A DNA stretch of 64,000 nt from Bacteroidales bacterium (lineage in GTDB: Bacteria; Bacteroidota; Bacteroidia; Bacteroidales; FEN-979): positions 1 through 64,000 of the forward strand of contig JALNZC010000007.1 in NCBI GenBank assembly GCA_023229525.1. Direction: 5' to 3'. The notes below the pieces were generated by a model. It did no database searches. It worked only from the letters and a program-made list of their open reading frames with translations, and was not told the DNA's origin. Positions 36,950 to 44,083 of the stretch are shown here, in pieces. Position 1 is the stretch's first letter; each line of letters starts with the position of its first letter. Both the position numbers and the translations under genes were made by a program.

Positions 36950-37163
36950 TTAGCTCTGTTTTTACAAAGTTAATTATTATGCCTAGCACATCAAAATAAG
37001 ATTTAGCCCAATTGAATCATGAATGCAAGTATCAGAAATAATTATCTGCAAAATCCATTTATCCCCAAAAATAGTTTTCAATAATTTACAATTTTCAACG
37101 TGAAATTTGCATCTTTACATTGTTAATTTGTTAATAAACTTTTCATTAAACCTGAACAGTAAC

Positions 37164-37646
37164 GATAAATATATGAAACAAAAATATGTCAGGGAATAGA
37201 ACAAGGAAAACGGAAAACCGCGAAGATTCTTCGGTTATTTGCAGGAAATACTAATTCCGTTTTAATTACAGTGTTTGTTTGGATTTTTTACTTGCTGAAG
37301 AACTCGGTTGGTCGGTCTGGGTAAATAATGTAAAAAAAAGGGAACGTTTGTGCGCAAAGTCCAAAAATATTATTTCAATTATTCTTTTCGCTTGAACTGA
37401 ATTCAGGTGGTTTATGTTTATTATAAATTCCATTCCAATAGTGAATGGAACTACCCAATGAAAATCAACACCTTACAAGTTTTCAGATCAAATATCCATC
37501 AAGAACCGGATCAATACGTCTGTCTCACAAATATTAAATATTTGATATTCTGTGTCTTAGTGATGTTTGGAAATTAAACCAGAAGCTTCATCGTAAAATT
37601 TGAATTTTTCCACCTATCATAACCTAGAGTATAAATAGATAAATTG
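37164..37646. other. Gene-free stretch right of IS66
   Basis: No coding sequence recognised. It contains the hairpin at 37428-37450. The left part is the separated upstream region of the beta-barrel gene at 33279-34031, moved away by the IS66 insertion. Confidence 0.5.
37428..37450. repeat. Hairpin with 8-bp stem TTCCATTC/GAATGGAA, copy 2
   Basis: Same stem as 4201-4223, loop CAATAGT instead of TTGGTGT, both 7 bases, followed by CT in both. A possible short dispersed hairpin element. Confidence 0.6.
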
Positions 37647-38525
37647 TTAAAAAGCCCTGATGGCGCGCACCCAACCGTTGTAATCCTTAGTGTAGCCGTT
37701 GGTGCTGCCGAAGTTGAAGGAGTAGCCCCACACGCCGCCAGTATAGTCCTCCGTGGACGACCAATAAAATTGATTAGCAAGAATGTTAGCACCAGATACC
37801 CCTTCAATATTCTTATTCAAAATATATCGGGCATGGTAGATCAGACTGAACTGGTCAATTGCCGGCAGATACCAGTCGGAGTAAATACCGGTATTGTAGT
37901 TGGCATTGGTATAATCGTCGCATAATTTGGCGGCGCTGCTGGTATGGCCGCTTTGCCCCATGATGGCCGTGGAATTTCCCTGCCCGTTCCAGGTACTTTG
38001 TGCTGTCGGGCCAATCAGAGTGCCGATAATATTGCTCCATGTCGAAGATGTGCTTATATCAACCAAACTAACAATAAGACCATGCTGTCCCGTATTATCC
38101 ACCCAGAACACAATTCCACCACCAATGAGTTCTCCGACATAATGGCCACTATTGCCTCCACCACTTGCGTTAATTACATATGGGGTTGCTGTTGTTCCTG
38201 TACCTGTTACAGTTACATTGGCTCCTGCCGTGACTTTGGTTTCAGAGCCATCGGTTACCCCAATAAACTGCCAAGCGGTATTGTTGTAATAATAAAACCC
38301 ACTAACACCATCGGTTTGATAAATCATCAATCCATTTGCTGGAGAATTTATCCCTAAGCGTTGGGTTGAAGTCATACGTGGTATAAGCATCCCCTTAGTA
38401 GTTGATTTCACATCAAGCATAGCTGATGAATCGGGTTCACTGTTGTCGGCATTGATGCCCACCTGGGCAAACATTACACTACTTAGGAGCAGAAGTATTG
38501 TAATAAAACAGGATAATTTTTTCAT
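37647..38525 (-). CDS. Secreted DUF1566-type protein with phage-tail-like head, candidate DGR target
   Basis: 292 residues. Signal peptide (MKKLSCFITILLLLSSVMFAQ), then VGINADNSEPDSSAMLDVKS and GMLIPRMTSTQRLGI, a block shared with Bacteroidetes tail-fibre-like surface proteins. YYYNNTAWQFIG and a Gly/Thr-rich linker follow. The C-terminal DUF1566/C-lectin-like domain reads YVGELIGGGIVFWVD, DWYLPAIDQFSLIY, FYWSSTE and VRAIRAF. Likely exported and surface exposed, binding a ligand through the C-terminal domain. The segment from WSSTE to VRAIR has the codon signature of a DGR variable region. No stops or shifts; the gene looks functional. Confidence 0.85.
   Translation of the reverse strand: MKKLSCFITILLLLSSVMFAQVGINADNSEPDSSAMLDVKSTTKGMLIPRMTSTQRLGINSPANGLMIYQTDGVSGFYYYNNTAWQFIGVTDGSETKVTAGANVTVTGTGTTATPYVINASGGGNSGHYVGELIGGGIVFWVDNTGQHGLIVSLVDISTSSTWSNIIGTLIGPTAQSTWNGQGNSTAIMGQSGHTSSAAKLCDDYTNANYNTGIYSDWYLPAIDQFSLIYHARYILNKNIEGVSGANILANQFYWSSTEDYTGGVWGYSFNFGSTNGYTKDYNGWVRAIRAF
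37650..37763 (-). other. Candidate DGR variable region 2 (DUF1566 type)
   Basis: Between WSSTE and WVRAIRAF the codons are GAC TAT ACT GGC GGC, then GGC TAC TCC TTC AAC TTC, then GGC AGC ACC AAC GGC TAC ACT, and GAT TAC AAC GGT. Nearly all are NNC or NNT, as from AAC/AAT template codons. The flanking constant codons are GC-rich (GTG CGC GCC). DUF1566-type proteins are known DGR targets. No template repeat is seen here. Confidence 0.6.
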
Positions 38526-38785
38526 GGGTCAATGTTTTTACTTGGATTATTACAGGAGATACTCTGTTCTTCGGTAATATAAACAAACAAAATTACAACA
38601 TTGATGAATATAAGTCAAGTCAAACATTAACCCGAGAAGTTTACAAAATACTCCACCTCCAATCATCATTAAATTACTGTTTAACAGAGAATAAAACAAA
38701 AGTAAAAGTAACAATAAGGTAACCGAAAGAGAAAAGAAGGCTCTCTGTGAACAGAATCAAGAACTGAAAATCATCGTAAAGAAAG

Positions 38786-39207
38786 TCAGGGAGTGACTTT
38801 GATATTTCCCGAATTGGTGGTTCGAAAACTGATCAGTTTCCCATATCCATCGCCTTCATGGCTCGATGCATATGCCATAAGGTAATATATTGTATTTGGC
38901 TTCAGCCCGGTCAGATTGCTGGTGAACATTCCTGTTCCTGTTCCATCATGTGTATGAGCCGTAGTATAAGGGTTCGGAAACTTTGTTGTATCATAGCAAA
39001 CTCCTCTTGCAATAACCCCGCTTCCGGTGAAGTTACATTTCCACCACCAGTAGCTGTGGTTGATCCTATATTACTTACAGCTATGGTAGACACATCAGGA
39101 ACAGTCGATGTGGGATAGCCATATTGATTAGTAGTGCTTTTAACGCAGCTGCATATTATCAGGGCTGCGATAAACATACCGAAAATTGAGGTAGGAACAA
39201 CTTTCAT
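38786..39207 (-). pseudogene. Frameshifted lipoprotein with a fibronectin-III-like domain
   Basis: ATG 39207 opens a lipoprotein signal (GMFIAALIICSCVKS). The frame reads STTATGGGNVT; then near 39040 the homology shifts frame to FTGSGVIARGVCYDTT, FPNPYTTAHTHDGTGTGMFT, LTGLKPNTIYYLMAYA and ends ISFRTTNSGNIKVTP at 38786. This is one copy of the common Bacteroidetes repeat with GGNVT...ARGVCY...Y-x-R-A-Y. One missing base explains the break. The ATG overlaps the stop of the upstream HTH gene by four bases. Confidence 0.7.
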
Positions 39208-39470
39208 GACCGTGCAGTTAATTTTTCCGGATTGTTTATTACTACAGGTCTGACTCCCGGTTTATCAACTGTGGAAATCTCAATTTTCTTCAATTTCCCT
39301 TTATTTATAAGGTTGTAAACGGTTGCAGGGGTGATTTTCATGTAAAGTGCAGTCCCTTTAACCGTCATAATTTCATCCACTAAAGGTTTGGGATTCATTT
39401 CATCAATCATTCTGGGTAGTTCTGTTTCCAAAAACCATTCTGATAGTCTGAATAGGGTGCTACGATTCAT
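39204..39470 (-). CDS. Excisionase-like helix-turn-helix protein
   Basis: An 88-residue protein from ATG 39470 (MNRSTLFRLSEWFLETELPRM). It contains a MerR/excisionase-type helix-turn-helix (MTVKGTALYMKITPATVYNLINKGKLKKIEI in parts), then TVDKPGVRPVVI. The start at 39470 overlaps the SEC-C gene end by 11 bases; a longer frame to 39608 runs within that gene and is unlikely. The gene is a paralogue of the HTH gene at 40087. It may act as a recombination directionality factor or regulator of the mobile region, by fold alone. Confidence 0.75.
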   Translation of the reverse strand: MNRSTLFRLSEWFLETELPRMIDEMNPKPLVDEIMTVKGTALYMKITPATVYNLINKGKLKKIEISTVDKPGVRPVVINNPEKLTARS

Positions 39471-39999
39471 TCTTTGACAAACAACAATGTTTATATTTCT
39501 TTCCCGAACCACAAAGGCACAATTCGTTTCGACCGGGTATTTTTCGAGTACTGATAAGATTTGTATCATCTGATGCCAAATTCTCAATATGTTCCCGAAA
39601 CATGACATAATGTTCGATAAGTCTTTTTACATAAAAGCCATCCTCAAGCGTGATTTTTACCCGTTCGAATATTTTTTCAGTAATATTTGTTTGGGGGCTT
39701 AAAATATTAATTGACGGACCTTTGAGGTCATGAATAATTTCCTTATCATTTTTACCAAACCAGTTTTTATAGAATATTTCTCTTTCCCAACCAAAATTGA
39801 TTAAGGCAACAGGTTTTCTTCTTTTTTCTGATATCACATTCAACATTACCCTTCTGCAATCGCATTTTGGTTCATCACAAAATAATTCCAATAAGATAAA
39901 CTGGTCGCCAATTAATTCCGGATCATTAAAAATTTGAATACAGCGGGTTTCTTTCTCGGCAATTTCCGGGAAATATGTATCAAAAGAAAGATAGGGCAT
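39460..39999 (-). CDS. SEC-C-motif protein
   Basis: A 179-residue protein ending in PGRNELCLCGSGKKYKHCC, a perfect SEC-C zinc motif (CxCxGSGxKxKxCC). The N-terminal part (FDTYFPEIAEKETRCIQIF, FCDEPKCDCRRVMLNVI) has another Cys-rich site and is shared by uncharacterised Bacteroidetes proteins. SEC-C motifs bind zinc and often contact ribosomes or SecB in SecA, but in small proteins the role is unknown. First gene of a three-gene overlapping unit with the HTH gene and the broken lipoprotein. Confidence 0.8.
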   Translation of the reverse strand: MPYLSFDTYFPEIAEKETRCIQIFNDPELIGDQFILLELFCDEPKCDCRRVMLNVISEKRRKPVALINFGWEREIFYKNWFGKNDKEIIHDLKGPSINILSPQTNITEKIFERVKITLEDGFYVKRLIEHYVMFREHIENLASDDTNLISTRKIPGRNELCLCGSGKKYKHCCLSKNES

Positions 40000-40086
40000 G
40001 AAAAATCAATTTTGGGTTCTACGTCAAAACGAATAGGTAAATTTACAACTAATAAAATCAGAGTCAAGTAAAAAGTAAGGGAAATA

Positions 40087-40575
40087 TTATCTTCCATCCA
40101 GCCACCTCTCCACCTCTCCCCTCCTCCCCCTGATTTTTGGTGTCACTCCGGGTTTATCAATGGTTAAAATTTCAACCTTCAGTAACTTCACTTTCCTGAT
40201 AAGTTTATAAATGGTTTGGGGTGTAAGCTTCAACATCAATGCAATTTCTTCGACGGTTAAGATTTCATTTGGATCCATTAGGGGTTTCTTTTCATTCATC
40301 ATCTTTGGAAATTCCTTTTCAATAAACCACTCTGATATTCGGTTTAAGGTGTTTAGTCTTTCAAGGTCAAACCGGAAAAGTATTTCTGGTTTGTTATTTT
40401 TGGAATCAATCAAACGGGTGCAATGCTCGCGGATTTTATCAACCATTGTTTGATAGTTACAATGGGATAGGAATTCAAAAAAATCATTAAAGTTTCGTAT
40501 AAAGAATGTTTTCTTTATGGTAGTCAAGAAAAAGTGACGTGTTCTAAAATTCTTCAAAAAACGGAGAGAAAACAT
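40087..40575 (-). CDS. Excisionase-like helix-turn-helix protein (paralogue)
   Basis: Up to 162 residues. The C-terminal half has ISEWFIEKEFPKMM, then the helix-turn-helix LTVEEIALMLKLTPQTIYKLIRK, and LTIDKPGVTPKIRG. This matches the HTH gene at 39204-39470 block by block. The N-terminal part is Phe-rich (TIKKTFFIRNFNDFFEFL); ATG 40446 is an alternative start giving 119 residues. It lies between the accessory region and tRNA-Lys, a usual place for an excisionase or island regulator. DNA binding is a safe inference; the role is not. Confidence 0.7.
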   Translation of the reverse strand: MFSLRFLKNFRTRHFFLTTIKKTFFIRNFNDFFEFLSHCNYQTMVDKIREHCTRLIDSKNNKPEILFRFDLERLNTLNRISEWFIEKEFPKMMNEKKPLMDPNEILTVEEIALMLKLTPQTIYKLIRKVKLLKVEILTIDKPGVTPKIRGRRGEVERWLDGR

Positions 40576-40729
40576 TTGATGTTTCGGGAGAAAAAATCGT
40601 TGAATTTCACCAAAAAACAGGAGGTGAAGACCAGGTCTGTTTAAGATTCATTAATCTGGGTTATATCCGTTTTCCACCCCGGACAAATTCAATTAAACTG
40701 GATATTACCGGGTGGTTTTGGACATCTTA

Positions 40730-40751
40730 TGAGACAATTCTGAGACAATTT
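40730..40751. repeat. Tandem 11-mer beside the tRNA, possible integrase arm site
   Basis: TGAGACAATTC followed directly by TGAGACAATTT, 56 bases from the tRNA 3' end. Short direct repeats next to a tRNA-borne attachment site often are integrase arm-type sites; no experiment or second copy supports it here. Confidence 0.3.
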
Positions 40752-40806
40752 ACAACAAACCCCCTGTAATCATATTGATTGACAGAGTGTTATGTTTCAT
40801 TTGAAG

Positions 40807-40879
40807 TCTCCCCGCCAGGATTCGAACCTGGGACCCATTGATTAAGAGTCAATTGCTCTACCAACTGAGCTACGGAGAG
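40807..40879 (-). tRNA. tRNA-Lys (CTT anticodon)
   Basis: A complete 73-base cloverleaf: acceptor CTCTCCG with CGGGGAG, D arm GCTC...GAGC, anticodon arm ATTGA-CTCTTAA-TCAAT (anticodon CTT, reads AAG), T arm CCAGG-TTCGAAT-CCTGG, discriminator A. CCA is not encoded. Its 3' end faces the accessory region. Confidence 0.95.
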
Positions 40880-40890
40880 TTTTGGGGCCG

Positions 40891-40898
40891 CAAAGATA
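40891..40898 (-). promoter_or_regulatory. -7 box of the tRNA-Lys gene
   Basis: TATCTTTG on the minus strand, 11 bases before the mature tRNA 5' end; matches the Bacteroidetes TAnnTTTG consensus. Confidence 0.7.
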
Positions 40899-40961
40899 GC
40901 GATTTCCAAATAATTTATAAACCGTACACCGAAAATTATTTTGGAGTACCTTTGAATAAAA

Positions 40962-41024
40962 GATACAGGATACAGGATACAGGATACAGGATACAGGATA
41001 CAGGATACAAGATACTGGATGCTG
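40962..41024. repeat. GATACAG tandem repeat
   Basis: Nine 7-bp units, the first six identical (GATACAG), then GATACAA, GATACTG, GATGCTG. The rest of the stretch to 41327 has no gene I can support; 41268-41312 is a low-complexity TTTTGAAT-type run. Confidence 0.9.
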
Positions 41025-41327
41025 CATATATGATGTGGGGAAAATTTTATGGAGACGGGGATATTGCATTAACGGCCTTGGGAAGAGCTTTGGATGTGGG
41101 CTGCCTTGTGCGGCTCGACATGCAGTTGCGTTGCAATATTCTCACCGGAGTCTCTCTTCATTCAGCCGCATTGTGAACTTTAGACTGACATCCAGACATT
41201 CTGCTGAAATGCAATATTTGTGTGGGAATTTTACTATCTGACTACAAAATTTTTACTTTAAAGTAATTTTGAATTTTGAATTGTAGTTTTGAGTTTTGAA
41301 TTTTAAGTTTTGCGTTTTTATCCATTC

Positions 41328-42671
41328 ATGGAAAACAAATCAAAATCGGCACTGAATGTGATGGCTGGCGTTGAACAACCCCATCAGATCAATTCCGATC
41401 TGGTCAGAAAACTGAAAACCAGGAAAATTAAAAATCTTTCGGTCGCAGATTATATCGAAGGCATTTTAGCCGGAAACCGGACAATATTAAGTCAATCCAT
41501 TACCCTGGTCGAAAGTTCCCTTCCCAAAGACCAGGAAAAAGCCCAGGAAATAATCACCGCTTGCTTGAAGCACCAGTCAGATATCCATCCAGCATCCAGC
41601 ATCCAGCATCCAACATCCAGCATCCAGCATCAGGAGCACAGCGACCCTGCATCGGGAGCGCAGCGACCATCCATCCAGCATCAGGAGCCCAGCGACCCTG
41701 CATCCTGCATCGGGACCGCAGCGACCATGCATCCTGCATCGGGAGCGCAGCGACCCTCCATCCAGCATCAGGAGCACAGCGACCCTGCATCCTGCATCGG
41801 GAGCACAGCGACCATGCATCCTGCATCGGGAGCGCAGCGACCCAGCATCCGGGTCGGTATCACCGGGGTTCCGGGTGTAGGTAAGAGCACTTTTATAGAA
41901 TCGCTGGGAACTTTTCTGACTGCACAGGGTCGCCGGCTGGCGGTACTAGCCATCGATCCAAGCAGCAGTCGGTCGAAAGGAAGTATATTGGGCGACAAAA
42001 CCCGTATGGAGGAACTGTCGGTTGATGAGCACGCCTTTATACGCCCTTCCCCATCGGCCGGTTCCCTTGGGGGTGTGGCCCGGAAAACCCGTGAGACCAT
42101 TGTCCTGTGCGAAACCGCCGGTTTTGATGTGATTTTCGTGGAAACGGTAGGTGTCGGGCAATCTGAAATCACTGTACACGGGATGGTCGATTTCTTTCTT
42201 CTGTTGATGCTTACCGGCGCCGGGGATGAATTACAGGGAATCAAACGGGGAATTATCGAGATGGCTGACGCTATCGTGATTAATAAGGCTGATGGAGACA
42301 ACCTGAATAAAGCCAAAGCGGCACGGACTGAATATGCTAATGCGCTTCATCTTTTTCCCCCTGGAGAAAGTGGTTGGTCACCTGTGGTTGACATCTGTTC
42401 GGCTCAGACTAAAATGGGGATCGAAAAGGTGTGGAAAACCATCCTGGAACACCGCGAGATTACTATCCGGAATGAATATTTCCAGCGCCACCGGCGGGAA
42501 CAAAATCTCCAGGTATTTTATGAAACCATCAACGAGGGACTAAAACATCATTTTTTCTCCCGGAAGGAGATTACCCATAATATCGAAAAGATGGCGCAGG
42601 AAATCCGGACAGGCAGTATGAATCCCTATCTTGCCGCCCAGGAACTCTTGAAAAAATATTTAACAAGGTAA
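41328..42671 (+). CDS. meaB: MeaB/ArgK-family GTPase with an in-frame repeat insertion
   Basis: 447 residues from ATG 41328 (a TTG at 41310 is in frame but less likely). The N-terminal helical region (VADYIEGILAGNRTILSQSI) and the G domain are classic MeaB: GITGVPGVGKST (P-loop), AIDPSSSRSKGSILGDKTRM, FVETVGVGQSE (G3), VINKADG (G4). MeaB guards methylmalonyl-CoA mutase by GTP-gated cofactor loading. Between HQSD and IRVGITG, about 86 residues of repeats (PASGAQRP, IQHQEHSDPAS, CIGTAATMH) are inserted; without them the length is normal. The insertion does not touch any conserved motif, so the enzyme may still work. Confidence 0.92.
   Translation: MENKSKSALNVMAGVEQPHQINSDLVRKLKTRKIKNLSVADYIEGILAGNRTILSQSITLVESSLPKDQEKAQEIITACLKHQSDIHPASSIQHPTSSIQHQEHSDPASGAQRPSIQHQEPSDPASCIGTAATMHPASGAQRPSIQHQEHSDPASCIGSTATMHPASGAQRPSIRVGITGVPGVGKSTFIESLGTFLTAQGRRLAVLAIDPSSSRSKGSILGDKTRMEELSVDEHAFIRPSPSAGSLGGVARKTRETIVLCETAGFDVIFVETVGVGQSEITVHGMVDFFLLLMLTGAGDELQGIKRGIIEMADAIVINKADGDNLNKAKAARTEYANALHLFPPGESGWSPVVDICSAQTKMGIEKVWKTILEHREITIRNEYFQRHRREQNLQVFYETINEGLKHHFFSRKEITHNIEKMAQEIRTGSMNPYLAAQELLKKYLTR
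41585..41843. repeat. In-frame tandem repeat inside meaB
   Basis: Short CATCCAG units at the left, then a compound unit of the type GCATCGGGAGCGCAGCGACC plus CATCCAGCATCAGGAGC repeated several times, some copies with GCATCCTGCATC. All plus-strand reading in the gene frame is stop-free. The units resemble the reverse complement of the intergenic GATRCAG repeats. Confidence 0.9.
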
Positions 42672-42931
42672 GCGTCTCCTCCGTAATACGGAGATCCATT
42701 CCAGGATCATAATCACTTCACGAAGAGCAAATTTTTCCAATACAATTCAATAAGGTTGAAGGACTTGAGGACACTCCGTTTCACTTGAGCATTGGAATAA
42801 TTCCAGAAATCATACCTGACTTTTGATAGATGGCTTCGAACAATAGCCGGATTTCGATATCCTTGTTATCCAGGGAGTCACCCTGGCTTTTATTATCCTC
42901 TACAGTTATCGGTCCAATGAATAAACGGGAA

Positions 42932-43993
42932 TCATTGAGGTTTTCTTTTGAGGATCACGGTGCGCATATTCGAAGCAATGATACTTACGACAAGGATAGC
43001 GGCGATAGTAATTAGAGAAGCCTGGGTATTGATTTTATACACATGGCTGATGAGCATTTTGATACCGACAAACGTCAACAGCGAGGCTAATCCTAATTTC
43101 AGATAATAGAAACGGTTCATTACATCCATAACCAGGAAGAAAAGTGACCTGAGACCAAGGATGGCAAAAATATTGGAGAAGAAAACGATGTAAGGGTCCT
43201 GGGTTACCGAAAACACTGCCGGGACAGAGTCAACTGCAAACAAAACATCGGTAAACTCGATGATCATCAGAACAATAAATAAAGGAGTCACAAACGATTT
43301 TCCCTCCAGTCTGATAAAAAAAGTTTCCGCGTGATGATCATGGCTCACATTGAAAAAACGGGAAACCAGCTTAACGACAGGATGTTTTTCGGTATCAATG
43401 CGCTCTTCCTTTTCGGTAAAGAGAAATTCATAGGCCATTTTAAATCCGATGATCAGCAACATCCCTCCGAAAATGTAAAGAAACCAGGCAAATCTTTGTA
43501 TCAGGGCGCTGGCAGTAAAAATGAAAATAAACCGCATAACGATGGCGCCCAGAATACCCCAGAACAGCACCCGTTTATAATATTTGGGTTGTATGTTGAA
43601 CGATAAAAAGATCATGATGATAACAAATACATTGTCGACCGAAAGTGAATATTCAATGAGGTAGCCGGTCAGGTATTCCAACGACAGGTTTTTATTGTAC
43701 AGGTTAAGGGCATTTTGCGCAGTGAGACCATCAATCTTGATGGGATGATTGTATGTATCAATGCGTTGCTGAATTTCTGCAGTGGTATTACATCCATGGA
43801 TCCAGTTTCCGTGGTAATGGATCAGGAAATAAAAAAGGATGGAAACGCCAACCCAAACTATGGTCCAGGCCAGGGCTTCCCTGAACGACAGGGAATGGCT
43901 CTTTTTCTGGAAAAATCCAAGGTCAATCCCAAGCATAAGAAAGATAAAAAGCAGGAAGGACGAGAAGAAGATGATTTCATTGATATTCGACAT
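42932..43993 (-). CDS. TerC/Alx-family integral membrane protein
   Basis: 353 residues with about eight membrane segments. Family motifs: SLSVDNVFVIIMIF and EFTDVLFAVDSVPAVFSVTQDPYIVF, with the conserved membrane Asp and Glu residues thought to handle metal ions, and LGLRSLFFLV. TerC/Alx proteins export or regulate manganese and support metalation of secreted enzymes, or give tellurite resistance in ter operons; no ter genes are near. Divergent from glutamine synthetase with 90 bases between them. The 260 bases after its stop (42672-42931) hold nothing recognisable. Confidence 0.9.
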   Translation of the reverse strand: MSNINEIIFFSSFLLFIFLMLGIDLGFFQKKSHSLSFREALAWTIVWVGVSILFYFLIHYHGNWIHGCNTTAEIQQRIDTYNHPIKIDGLTAQNALNLYNKNLSLEYLTGYLIEYSLSVDNVFVIIMIFLSFNIQPKYYKRVLFWGILGAIVMRFIFIFTASALIQRFAWFLYIFGGMLLIIGFKMAYEFLFTEKEERIDTEKHPVVKLVSRFFNVSHDHHAETFFIRLEGKSFVTPLFIVLMIIEFTDVLFAVDSVPAVFSVTQDPYIVFFSNIFAILGLRSLFFLVMDVMNRFYYLKLGLASLLTFVGIKMLISHVYKINTQASLITIAAILVVSIIASNMRTVILKRKPQ

Positions 43994-44042
43994 ATTTCAA
44001 GCCATACAAGACGATTAAGCCATCAAAGTTATAAAAAATTCT

Positions 44043-44050
44043 TACTTTTG
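44043..44050 (+). promoter_or_regulatory. -7 box of the glutamine synthetase gene
   Basis: TACTTTTG, 33 bases before the ATG, fits TAnnTTTG. Confidence 0.5.
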
Positions 44051-44083
44051 CTCACTTTTAATCGGAACAGAACTTCCCCGGAC

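Larger units (their letters stand above)
35496..37008 (-). mobile_element. ISAon1-type insertion sequence nested in IS66
   Basis: A 1513-bp element with perfect 38-bp inverted repeats (35496-35533 and 36971-37008, outer bases GGCTAAATC). It is flanked by the 8-bp duplication CAATTGAA (35488-35495 and 37009-37016). It carries two overlapping ORFs and sits in the 4th codon region of the IS66 transposase. Complete and young by the perfect repeats. Confidence 0.93.
34077..37163 (-). mobile_element. IS66-family element carrying a nested ISAon1-type element
   Basis: Ends: GTTACTGTTCAG at 34077-34088 and its complement CTGAACAGTAAC at 37152-37163 (12-bp inverted repeats). Both are flanked by GATAAATA (34069-34076 and 37164-37171), an 8-bp target duplication as expected for IS66. 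Without the nested element and its duplicated target it would be about 1566 bp, holding only the transposase. Confidence 0.9.

Noticed and set aside
41585..41843. Assembly chimera or CRISPR in meaB
   Set aside because: The frame is kept on both sides and the gene is otherwise complete; no spacers. Misassembly of copy number remains possible, but not a chimera.
41554..41884. Overlapping ORFs on both strands in the meaB repeat
   Set aside because: They are side effects of repeat units whose length keeps several frames free of stops.
43715..44083. Longer N-terminus for glutamine synthetase
   Set aside because: It would run antisense through the TerC gene; family homology and the -7 box support ATG 44084.
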